Assembly: GCA_910587645.1 (NCBI GenBank)
Contig: CAJUNA010000013.1
Span: 62,001 to 126,000, forward strand
Direction: 5' to 3'
Source of the DNA: an uncultured Oscillospiraceae bacterium
GTDB taxonomy: Bacteria; Bacillota; Clostridia; Oscillospirales; Oscillospiraceae
Length of the DNA stretch: 64,000 nt
The position numbers and the translations under genes were made by a program. The number at the start of each line of letters is the position of its first letter. The stretch's first letter is position 1. The notes beneath the pieces are model-generated. The model saw only the letters and a list, made by a program, of their open reading frames with translations. It was not told where the DNA came from and did no database searches. This document shows positions 25,539 to 34,500 of this stretch, piece after piece.

Positions 25539-26846
25539 TCAGCACACCTCCTTAATGATTGCCACGGCGCGGTCTAATTCCTCCCGGCCCACCAGTTCGG
25601 TGACGCACCAGAGAATCCGTCCGCCGCCCAGGGGCAGCCCGCCCAGGATGTCATGCGCGTCCAAAGCCTTCAGCACCCGGTCAGGGTCGCCGCCCTCGGT
25701 AACAAATTCATGGAAATACGCGCCGGAATGAACCCGCTTTAAGCCAATTTTTTCCAGCTCACCGGCAAAATAATGGGCCTTGGACATGGACAGGACCGCC
25801 GCCTGCCGCAAGCCGCCGGCGCCCATCGCGGACATATACACCCCGGCAATAAAGGCGCACAACGCCTGGTTGGAGCAGATGTTGGAGGATGCCTTTTCCC
25901 GGCGGATATGCTGTTCCCGGGCGGTCAGCGTCAGGACGTAGCCTACATTGCCATCCACATCGTGGGTCTGTCCCACGATACGGCCGGGCAGCTTGCGGAA
26001 CATAGCCTTATTGGCGGCCATATACCCCAGGTACGGCCCGCCAAAGGCGGTGTCCAGCCCCAAGGGCTGCGCTTCGCCCACGGCCACATCCGCGCCGCAG
26101 GCAGCGGGCGTCTCCATCACAGCCAGCGCGATGGGGTTGCAGCCCATAATGTACTTAGCGCCGGCGGCATGGGCGGCTTCCCCGATGGCCTTGGCGTCCT
26201 CCAGGTTGCCGTAATAGTTAGGCTGCTGCACATACACGCAGGCGGCGTCCGCGCCCAAGGCGGCGCGCAGGGCGTCCAAATCCGTCCGGCCATCCTTCTC
26301 AGGAATGACCTCCAGCTCCATGCCGGAGCCGAAGCAGTACGTTTTCATCGTCTCAATGACCCCCGGCTCCGCGCAGGCGGAGACGAAAGCCCGGTTCCGC
26401 TTCCGCTCCCGGCACATTGCCAGCGCCTCGGCGGCAGCGGTAGCCCCGTCATAAACGGAAGCGTTAGAGACCTCCATACCGGTCAACGCACAGATCATCG
26501 TCTGATATTCAAAAATAGACTGCAAGATACCCTGGCTGATTTCCGCCTGATAGGGGGTGTAAGCGGTAACCAGCTCCTCACGGCTGGCCACGCTTTTCAC
26601 CACGGCAGGGATAAAGTGGCGGTACGCGCCCGCGCCCCGGAGGACGGTGCCATAGACGCGGTTTTTCCGGGCCATGGCAGAGACCTTCTGACGGACGGCC
26701 AGTTCGCTTAGCCCCTCGGGCAGGTCAAGCTGGTCCACAAGCATTTCCTTCGGGACGGCGGCGAACAATTCCTCCACCGTGCCCACGCCAACAGCGTCCA
26801 GCATGGATTTTTTCTGAACCTGGGTATTCGGGACATACGTTCCCAT
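25539..26846 (-). CDS. gcvPA: Glycine dehydrogenase (decarboxylating) subunit 1
   Basis: 435 aa from the ATG at 26846 (MGTYVPNT), with AAAGGA nine bases upstream. A TTG three codons earlier lies within that spacing. It is the N-terminal half of P-protein, with FEYQTMICALTGMEVSNASVYDGAT matching in pattern the family core near residue 120 (motif runs about 112-136). The two-subunit form of P-protein is usual in Clostridia and thermophiles. Third gene of the operon, after gcvH. Confidence 0.95.
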   Translation of the reverse strand: MGTYVPNTQVQKKSMLDAVGVGTVEELFAAVPKEMLVDQLDLPEGLSELAVRQKVSAMARKNRVYGTVLRGAGAYRHFIPAVVKSVASREELVTAYTPYQAEISQGILQSIFEYQTMICALTGMEVSNASVYDGATAAAEALAMCRERKRNRAFVSACAEPGVIETMKTYCFGSGMELEVIPEKDGRTDLDALRAALGADAACVYVQQPNYYGNLEDAKAIGEAAHAAGAKYIMGCNPIALAVMETPAACGADVAVGEAQPLGLDTAFGGPYLGYMAANKAMFRKLPGRIVGQTHDVDGNVGYVLTLTAREQHIRREKASSNICSNQALCAFIAGVYMSAMGAGGLRQAAVLSMSKAHYFAGELEKIGLKRVHSGAYFHEFVTEGGDPDRVLKALDAHDILGGLPLGGGRILWCVTELVGREELDRAVAIIKEVC

Positions 26847-26914
26847 AAGCGTCAATCCTTTCTCAAGAAAAGTAACCGGGGCAGGGCAGCGCCCTGCCCC
26901 GGCATAGGGGATTA

Positions 26915-27289
26915 TTACTTCTGAACGAAAGCTTCGTACTCGTCAGCGGCCATCAGCTCTCCGAAAGCGGAAATATCCTTGATTTTAGCAATCCAAGCGC
27001 CATAGGGATCCTCATTCAAGAGCTGCGGCTCGTCCTCCAGCACGGCGTTGACCTCCTCGATCACGCCGGTGACAGGGCTCATGACATCGGAGACGGCCTT
27101 AACGGACTCCACATCGCAGAAGGATTCCCCGGCGGTGACTTCATCGCCCTCCTGGGGAAGGTTAATGAAAACCAGGTCGCCCAGCTCGCTCTGGGCAAAG
27201 TCGGTAATGCCCACCAGGGCGGTGGTCTCATCGATGGTCTTGACCCACTCGTGATCCTTGGAATACTTCAGTTCAGCGGGGAAATTCAT
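26915..27289 (-). CDS. gcvH: Glycine cleavage system H protein
   Basis: 124 aa from the ATG at 27289, with AAGGAGG upstream. An in-frame extension would overlap the fusion gene and was rejected. The lipoylation site is Lys64 in ESVKAVSD. H protein shuttles the aminomethyl group between P, T and L proteins. No lipoate ligase or L protein is encoded in the window, so these must lie elsewhere. Confidence 0.96.
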   Translation of the reverse strand: MNFPAELKYSKDHEWVKTIDETTALVGITDFAQSELGDLVFINLPQEGDEVTAGESFCDVESVKAVSDVMSPVTGVIEEVNAVLEDEPQLLNEDPYGAWIAKIKDISAFGELMAADEYEAFVQK

Positions 27290-27344
27290 AGTTGGTTCCT
27301 CCTTAAAAAATGTTATTGAAATGAATCTTCGCGCAGAAAGCGCG

Positions 27345-29993
27345 TCAAATCCCAGACTTCTTGGCAAGCTCGTTAAGGGCGTCCAGAACCTGCCCCTCGG
27401 TGAAGCAATACTTCATCTCGGTATAGCCCTGGCGGAGCTTGGCAATATCCTCCTTGACCTCCTTGCCCCGCAGGATGCAGTCCGCCATGATCTGTGCCAG
27501 CTTGTCAAACTCGGCAGGCCCGAACCCAAAGCGCGTCATTTCATTCACGCCCATCCGGAGCGCGCCGGAAGCGGTAAACCCTTCCTCCTCGGGGGTCGCC
27601 TGGTAGTTGCAGATAATGCTGTTGCGCTCCAGCCGCATCGCCACATCCGGCCCGGTGCCGTAACCTACATTGACGATGACCTGATGGGTTTCGGTGTAAT
27701 CGTTGGCGGGATCGCCGGCCACATCCAGCCCCGCCGCCTTCAAGCTCTTGGCAAAGCTCTTGGCGTTGTTCACCACGGCCTTCTGGTACTCGTCCTTGAA
27801 CTGGTTCATCTCATACGCCGCCATCAGCAGGCCAAGCTGGGTGCCCAGATGGTGGTTGGAGACGCTGCCCGGGAAGGCGCGGGTTTCAATGGTCTCCCAA
27901 AGGCCGTATTTCAGCTCGCCCTTTTTATAGTTCACGCCCACAATACCACGCTGCGGGCCGAAGAATGTCTTATGGGTAGAGCCGGTCACGATCTCCGCCC
28001 CCTCCTGGAAGGGCTTCTGGAAGTAGTCGCCGATGAGGCCCAGGACGTGGGCCATATCGTACATAATCGTAGTTTGCAGCCCCATTTCGTCCACATATTT
28101 CCGGATGGCGGCCACAGGCTCCTTGTGGAGCACCATGCTCTTACCGAAGATGATGAACTCGGGCCGGTACTGGTCAATAGCCTTTTTCGTCTCTTCCACA
28201 TCAATCTTGTAGATATTATCCTTAAGGACGGGGAAGTTCACCAGCGCGGGGCGCTCGGTGACAGGGTCGATGGCAATATAATCATGAAGCGCCCCCATAG
28301 GCTGGGCGGAAAGGTGGCCGCCCTTAATGATATGGTTGTTCATGATATACCCCAGCCGCTGGGGATCCTGCTTGCGGTTGAGCCTGTTTTTCCAGTCCAT
28401 CAGCGCGGAGAATACGCAGGTGTTGGACATCTGGCCGCTGATGCACCGGGTCTCCGCCTCGGCGCAGCCCATAAAGGCCTTCATTTCCTCCACCAAAAGC
28501 TGCTCCACCTCATCGATAAACCCGGTGCCCTGATAATAGAACACGTCCGCGTCATAAAAGCTCTTGACCTTCTTGTGCTCCGCATAGCGGAAGGAGGGGT
28601 CGCTGGCGCACAGCAGCCGCACCGCACGGGAGGGCGTCATTTCAGAGGGAATCAGGTTCACGCACTGCTCCTGCCGCCACACATGGTTCTCGATAGCCCG
28701 GCCAATCAGCTCCAGGGCCTTGGGCGCACGGTCGCCGGACGCCGCGGCGCCTTCCTCCTCATCGGGGCGGTAGATGATAGGCCGTGCAAAAGGCGGCGCG
28801 TCCACCCGCATATGGTACGGCGGGATGACAGCCTTCAGCTTCCGCCCGCGCACATCGATCCGCACCTCATCGTCCTCCAGGGTGTCACTGTCCACGAGGG
28901 CAAGGCCAATAGACCGCTTGGCGGCCTCGTCCAGGATCACGGTCTGCAAGCCCTCGCCCTCATGGCGGTAGTAGGGAACCATCGTGCCGCTGGTAACGTA
29001 ACCGATGTGCTTATCACCCTTATAAACCGGCATCCCGGCCCGCATAACGCCCTTGTCCAGCAGGGTAACCGGCATAACCCGCCGGGGCAGGTCCGCCAAA
29101 TCGGAGAAGTCCCGGTTCTGGATGCGCTTGAATGCCTCATACTGCTTTGCCAGAGGCTCCCGGCCGATAAAATCGCCCTTTTGCCCGGAAAAGCTGACGG
29201 CGAACTTCGCCAGGGGTACAGCGAAAACCGGGATTTCCTTCCCCTCGGGGTCATCGCCCATCTCATGCCCATACAGCGGCAGGCAGGCTTCCAGGCGGCA
29301 GGTGTCCCGCGCGCCTAAACCGGCGGGCCTGGCCCCCAGCTCCACAAGCCGGTTCCACAGCCACTCCGCCGCCCCGCTCTCGATGTAGACCTCATAGCCG
29401 ATCGGCTCGCCGGTGTAGCCGGTCTTAGCCACCCGCACGGTGCGCCCCTCGAACTGGAGGGTGTTCAGCGCGTTCTTCACCGGCTCGGTAATGGCTTCAC
29501 CGCCGGAGAGGGCCTGCAAGACCTCCTTCGCCTTAGGGCCTTGGACGGCGATGGCGGCCCATTCGCCGGTAATCACGGTCATTTTCGCGTCATAATTCTT
29601 AATCTGCGCCTGGAGGTGGGCCAAATCCTTGTCGGTGTTCGCCGCGTTGACCACCAGCAGATAGCGGTCTTCCTCGAAGCGGTAGAGGTACGCATCGTCC
29701 ACCGCGCCGCCATTTTCATTGGGGATAATGGCATACTGGGCCTGATTGAGGTCCAGGGCCATCACGTTGCTGGAAAGCACATGCTGGAGGAAAGGCACCA
29801 TCTCCGGGCCTTCCACCAGGATCCGCCCCATATGGGACACGTCGAAGAGGCTGCACGCGTGGCGGGTATAGAGGTGTTCCGCCACAATGTCTGAAGGATA
29901 CTTGATCGGCATTTCCCATCCGCCGAAATCCACCATCGTTGCTCCCGCCGCCACATGGAGGCTGTAAAGCTGTGTGCGCTTAAGTTCACTCAT
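27345..29993 (-). CDS. GcvT-GlyA fusion: aminomethyltransferase joined to serine hydroxymethyltransferase-like domain
   Basis: 882 aa from an ATG with GGAGG. Residues 1-400 are a complete T protein: FDVSHMG near 49, KTGYTGE at 190-196, DTCRLEACLPLYGHEM near 230, and the C-terminal barrel. A short acidic, Ala-rich linker lies near 408-425. Residues 425-882 are an SHMT-like PLP enzyme: MYDMAHVLGL near 644 and the lysine motif GSTHKTFFGPQRG with K675. It is divergent from canonical GlyA (TTTTHKTLRGPRGG). T protein makes 5,10-methylene-THF and SHMT uses it with glycine to make serine, so the fusion could channel the folate. First gene after the glycine riboswitch. Confidence 0.9.
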   Translation of the reverse strand: MSELKRTQLYSLHVAAGATMVDFGGWEMPIKYPSDIVAEHLYTRHACSLFDVSHMGRILVEGPEMVPFLQHVLSSNVMALDLNQAQYAIIPNENGGAVDDAYLYRFEEDRYLLVVNAANTDKDLAHLQAQIKNYDAKMTVITGEWAAIAVQGPKAKEVLQALSGGEAITEPVKNALNTLQFEGRTVRVAKTGYTGEPIGYEVYIESGAAEWLWNRLVELGARPAGLGARDTCRLEACLPLYGHEMGDDPEGKEIPVFAVPLAKFAVSFSGQKGDFIGREPLAKQYEAFKRIQNRDFSDLADLPRRVMPVTLLDKGVMRAGMPVYKGDKHIGYVTSGTMVPYYRHEGEGLQTVILDEAAKRSIGLALVDSDTLEDDEVRIDVRGRKLKAVIPPYHMRVDAPPFARPIIYRPDEEEGAAASGDRAPKALELIGRAIENHVWRQEQCVNLIPSEMTPSRAVRLLCASDPSFRYAEHKKVKSFYDADVFYYQGTGFIDEVEQLLVEEMKAFMGCAEAETRCISGQMSNTCVFSALMDWKNRLNRKQDPQRLGYIMNNHIIKGGHLSAQPMGALHDYIAIDPVTERPALVNFPVLKDNIYKIDVEETKKAIDQYRPEFIIFGKSMVLHKEPVAAIRKYVDEMGLQTTIMYDMAHVLGLIGDYFQKPFQEGAEIVTGSTHKTFFGPQRGIVGVNYKKGELKYGLWETIETRAFPGSVSNHHLGTQLGLLMAAYEMNQFKDEYQKAVVNNAKSFAKSLKAAGLDVAGDPANDYTETHQVIVNVGYGTGPDVAMRLERNSIICNYQATPEEEGFTASGALRMGVNEMTRFGFGPAEFDKLAQIMADCILRGKEVKEDIAKLRQGYTEMKYCFTEGQVLDALNELAKKSGI

Positions 29994-30036
29994 GATAGCT
30001 GTCCTCCTAAAAAAATTTGGATGTCGAAAAAAAGAA

Positions 30037-30076
30037 CAAAAAAACAGGGGCGCAACAAATCCTTGCTGCGCCTCTG
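30037..30076 (-). terminator. Expression-platform terminator of the glycine riboswitch
   Basis: On the minus strand an inverted repeat of about 14 bp containing CAGAGGCGCA and TGCGCCCCTG, then seven T residues (positions 30038-30044). It lies between the second aptamer and the fusion gene. Its left arm overlaps the closing stem of aptamer 2, which fits an ON switch in which ligand binding prevents termination. Confidence 0.85.
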
Positions 30077-30262
30077 TTACTTAACCTGAGAGATTCTCGC
30101 CCCCGCGGGAAGCGGCGGACGGTTGCCCCGTCGGCGCGCCGCAGCGGATTGTTGCGGCGCTTTCCAGATTTCGTCCCGATCCAGTCCCTTGTACCTGAGA
30201 GAGTGTGGCGTTGCTCCTTCGGCGCCGCGCCGGGTGGGCGCGGTCTCTCCTGGATCGATCAT
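30071..30262 (-). ncRNA. Tandem glycine riboswitch
   Basis: On the minus strand two aptamers follow each other. Aptamer 1 has CAGGAGAGACC, then GCCGAAGGAGCAA and CTCTCTCAGGTACAAGGGAC. Aptamer 2 has ATCTGGAAAG, then GCCGACGGGGCAAC and AATCTCTCAGGTTAAG, closing with ACAGAGG. These are the class-defining glycine aptamer boxes. The genes downstream are the glycine cleavage operon, the classical target: glycine turns the operon on so that excess is broken down. Confidence 0.95.
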
Positions 30263-30295
30263 CCGCGTATGTGATTGTCGCGTACTCCTATTTAT

Positions 30296-30324
30296 AAAAT
30301 ACCAGCCCGCAGCCCATCTGTCAA
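30296..30324 (-). promoter_or_regulatory. Promoter of the glycine cleavage operon
   Basis: On the minus strand a consensus TTGACA (30319-30324), 17-base spacer and TATTTT (30296-30301), about 30 bases before the first aptamer. Confidence 0.8.
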
Positions 30325-30375
30325 CGGGAAATTGAAAAAAGGGCAGGGAAAATTCCGCCGCCGTCCAGCGCATGC

Positions 30376-31596
30376 CTATTCCACGGCCCGAAGCCCCTCC
30401 ATAGTCTCCCGCAGCCGCTCCAGCAGCGCCTCCGGCAGAGGCAGCCGCTCTATTTCCGGCCCGTTTGCCGCCAGCCGGTTCCGCACGCCCATAAACACCC
30501 CGTCCAGGAACATGGACGAATACTGCCACTCCCCCCGCAGGCAGGCCAGCAGGCTCAGCGCCCCGGAGGACAGCGCAGGGGCCACATAGGGCTTGTACCC
30601 CAGCTTCCGCATATCCAAATTAGCGTGTTTGGTTTGCTCGGTCAGTTCCCGGGAGAGGGCGCCATCGTACCGCGCGATCGAGTTCGCCGCCACCAGCCCC
30701 TCGCCGTGGGGGCCAAAGACCCGCCCATCATCAAGGAAGCCGGCATACCTGGGATCCCGCTGCGCGTAGTACTTCGCCCTGGCGTACATGACCCCCAGCC
30801 CGAACCCCCGCACCTGATGGGGGAAAAGCCCCAGGCAGTCCAGCACCCCGTCCGCATTTTGATTGCTTTCCACCAGCGCGGCGCGGCAGAGCTGGTCTAC
30901 CGGGTCGCTGACCACGCAGAACATGCCTTGAAATTTCTGTTCCCGGGCCATCTTCCCATAGCTGGCCGCCAGCGGCCGGTTCAATTCATACTGCGCCATG
31001 CGCACATCGCCGCTTTTCACGGCGGTATCAGGCACAAACCGGGACGCGCAGAACAAGAACACGTCGCAGTCAAAAACCTCCTCCGGCTTCACAATATGAA
31101 CCCTTGGGGATTCCACCGCAATCTGATTTAACTCAAACTCCCACCGTTCCGGCACATTTTCCCGCAAATCGCAGATCCCCAGCGAGGACACCACGTCCCC
31201 GCCCATCAGCCGCAGCCCTATGGCCAGCGTACTGCCCACGTCGCCAAGGGCCAGCAGGTTGACCCGGTAAGCTTTTTTCTTCAGCGGCAGTTCCAGCAAT
31301 TCCTCCCACCTGGGATGCTCCCTGTTCACGGCCCTCACCCGCCCCCTGGCGGCGGCGCGGGCCAGTTCCTCCGGCAGCTCCGGCGCATCGTCCAAAACCG
31401 CCAGCGTCTCCGCGCCCTCCCGGCTGGAAAACTGGGCGGGATGTGTCACGGCAAAGGTTTCCCGCCCGGCCAGCGGCGCCCTGCGGAACAGCCAGAGGAC
31501 GTCCCCCCCGTCCGGCAGCGCATCCAGGGGCTTCCCGGGGAGCGGCGTCTCCCCGCACAATACATGGTTTTGAAACAAGGAATAAAACATACGCAT
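30376..31596 (-). CDS. Lactate/malate dehydrogenase-like NAD-binding protein
   Basis: About 406 aa. Residues 110-140 are a Rossmann-type start (LLALGDVGSTLAIGLRLMGG) in which the usual GxGxxG is replaced by GDVGST. The next strand ends in an acidic residue (GICDLREN), suggesting NAD. FCVVSDPVDQLCRAAL near residue 238 matches the VSNPVD motif of LDH/MDH. About 110 N-terminal residues precede the dinucleotide fold and are not typical of LDH. The start codon overlaps the stop of the 1602-aa gene (TGATG), so the two are translationally coupled. The substrate is unknown. Confidence 0.7.
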   Translation of the reverse strand: MRMFYSLFQNHVLCGETPLPGKPLDALPDGGDVLWLFRRAPLAGRETFAVTHPAQFSSREGAETLAVLDDAPELPEELARAAARGRVRAVNREHPRWEELLELPLKKKAYRVNLLALGDVGSTLAIGLRLMGGDVVSSLGICDLRENVPERWEFELNQIAVESPRVHIVKPEEVFDCDVFLFCASRFVPDTAVKSGDVRMAQYELNRPLAASYGKMAREQKFQGMFCVVSDPVDQLCRAALVESNQNADGVLDCLGLFPHQVRGFGLGVMYARAKYYAQRDPRYAGFLDDGRVFGPHGEGLVAANSIARYDGALSRELTEQTKHANLDMRKLGYKPYVAPALSSGALSLLACLRGEWQYSSMFLDGVFMGVRNRLAANGPEIERLPLPEALLERLRETMEGLRAVE

Positions 31597-34500
31597 CACC
31601 CAATCACAATTTTTACACTGGCCTGGAGCCGCTTGAGCATCTCGATATCGTTATCGAGATAGGCCGATGCGGCCCTGTTCAGGTCATAGGCCATACAGCT
31701 CCCCTTATCCGGGCAGAGGGGCAGGATCACCGCTTCGCTCAACCGGCTGAGGGTCAGGTTTCTGGCAAACAGCGCCCGGTACTCCGTCTCCAGGGTCAGC
31801 AGGATATCCCTGGCGTTTTCCAGGCAGCACAAGCTGAGGTGGTATGTGGAGCCATCGGCGCAGTCCTCGCTGAAATCCGGCGCGGCGTAAGGGAAAATCC
31901 GGTTCACCGCCGGCTGAAGCCCCCCGGCCATCGGCTCGGGCCGCCGCACGGTGTCCCCGCCGATAAAGGGGTACAAAGTGGATTCCACAAACCGCATCCG
32001 CAGGTTGGGCAGATAGTACACGCTGTCAATAGGATACCCCAACTGCTCCATCGTGTCCCGTCCCATGCCCGTCAGGTATCCTACCAATACCTGCCGCACA
32101 GCCGTCCCGGTTTCCGCCAGCAGCGGCGCAATCCGGTGAATCCGCTTCCCATCGTGAAGCATATCGTCCACCAGGATGACCGGCCGGTCAAAGGCCCGGA
32201 TGGTCCGCACCTGGTCCTCCAGGGGCGAATAGAAGGGATAGGCTTCCACAGAGAACGTGGAAAGGTCCGGCTCGTACACCTTATCCGTGTGGAGGGTTTT
32301 GGTGACGGTATTCGGCACGGCCACCCCCCGCAGGATTTTCCCGAAGGGGACGCAGATGCACTCACCCAATACCCTCGGCTCAACAGGCTGGGGGGCCACG
32401 CCGTTGCAGGCGGCAATCCGCCGCAGCAGCCTTTGGTATACCACCCCTGCCGACATGGACAGCACCAGGCACCCGGGGTACAGCTCCGTCAGTGCCTTTT
32501 GCAGCTTCCTGTGGGCGGCGGCCACCGCCGAAAGCACCCGCGGATTCGCGTTCAGCGGCGCTTTGATCGTTGTTTCCACGTTCCGCGTAAGGACGATCGG
32601 CCTGCGCATATCCACCACCAGCAATTCCTGGTCACGGTCCCGGACCGGCGCCGGGACGAAGCCCTGCAAATCCATGACCTCCCGCACATACCCCACCGAA
32701 GCCTCGGCGGGACAGTACAGGGCGAAGGTAAACTCCTGCCGCAGGGCGGTGGTAAGCACCTCCGTCAAGAGGAACTGGCACAAATCCAGCTGCGCCGGGG
32801 ATTTCGGCACATAGATGCCGCTGATGACCAGCACCCGCCCCCCGGTCTCCCGCCGGATGAAAGCGGAAAGCTGGGCATTCCCCAGCCTGGAAAAGAGCTG
32901 CTGGGACTCCAGGCAGCGGTAGCTGGCGAAGCCCAGGGCCGCGTCCCCCCGCCGCAGTACGCACAGGTGGTCGCCCAGCCTCCCCAAGGTTTCACACAGC
33001 CATTCAGGGTCGGGGTGGCCCGCCAGCACCGTCTGGCGCAGGGCGTCCCCCACGTCCTCCGACAGCGCCGCGTACCGCTGGAAATGCAGCTCATCCAACC
33101 GCAGCATCGGCTTATCCTGGGGTTCCCGGAGGTACAGCCCATGGCGGTAGATAAACTCCTGGGCCACCGGGTCGATCAGGTTAGAGATGTCCCGCCCCTG
33201 GTCGATGGCCTCCCGGATGCGGGTGGAGCTGATTTCCTCCAAATGGGTCGGCAGCTTCAGCTCCGTAACCCGTCCGGTAATGGCGCTGTAGTCATGGGGG
33301 TCAGCCCTGCCGCTCTGGTCCCTGCGGAAGATGATGTGGTGGAAGGTGTGGATAGAATTTTCCTCCGGCTGTTTGCGGTAAGAGGACGCGTTTGCCACCA
33401 CATCGCTCCCGGCAACGATAGAGACCTCCCGGTCTGGAAACGCCGCCCGCAGCGCGGCAAGATTTTCAGGATTAGCGATATTCACCGGGAAATTCTCCGG
33501 GAAGATATGCACATGGAACTGGTCCGCCGTAGAGATAGATGCCAGCCGCCGCCGCACCCGGTGGGGCTGCGTCTTTTTAGACCAGGAAAACTCGTCGATC
33601 GCCAGCAGCACCTCATACCCCAAATCCCGGATCGCCTGGACGATGCCCTTGTGGGACAAGGTAAAGGGGTCGAAGGTTCCGGGGAAGAAGGCCACGGGCC
33701 TGGGTTCCTCAAACCGGAACCCGCCGTATAAAATATCCTGCTCAGTAAGGAACCGGTACACCCTGCCCAGCATGGCGGCGCGGTAGTAGAAGGTCAGCTC
33801 GTCCCCCTGGTCCTCCCGCAGGAGGGCCAGGATTTTCTTCAGCGTCAGGAGGAACGCCCTGCGCTTTTCATGGACGCCCAGGATCTCAGAGCCGAACACA
33901 TTCCGCCCCAGGACGAACAGTGCTTCCTGCCGCACCTCGGCCCGGAAGCCCGCCAGCCCCTTGAGCAGCATGCCCAGCAGCCGCTCCCTGCGGCGGCGGT
34001 AGACCGCATCCTCTTCCGGGAAGCGGACACGGTAGGCGTCATACTCCTCATAGACAACCCCCACAGTGTCCAAAGCGGCGGCGGCGACGCGGCTGTTGGA
34101 GGAGCAGAGGGAGTCGTCCAGCTCGCTGAGGATTTCCTCCATCTGCACCGGCGGCAGCCACAAGCAGAACCGCCCCAGGTAGCCCGGGATATATTTAGCG
34201 AACTCCTGCTGCCCGATTTCCAGCCCCCGGCACAATTCCACGGCCACCTCGTTGCGCTCCTCGGCGGACAGCAGCCCGGCGATAGACAGCAGGGCATTCC
34301 CCGCCGCGTGGCGGACGGTGACCCGGTCGCTGACCTTCACAAGGTTGGTCAAATGGGTCGCGATGTGGAGCAGGCTCCCCCCGCCGGACTGGGCGAGCTG
34401 GGCCAGCAGCCGGATATTGACCTCCTTCAAAATCCACGGCGTGGCGGTTTTCAGGTTGTCGAGGAAAATCTCCGACACCGCCTCCCTGGGCAGGAACAGG

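Noticed and set aside
27258..29318. 686-codon open frame on the plus strand opposite the GcvT-GlyA fusion
   Set aside because: Antisense shadow of a conserved enzyme; no domain pattern and no supported start.
31443..33731. 762-codon open frame on the plus strand opposite the giant protein
   Set aside because: It is antisense to a frame with recognisable catalytic motifs. Its composition (rich in Gly, Arg, Pro, His, Gln) is typical of a G+C-rich shadow, and it has no ribosome site.
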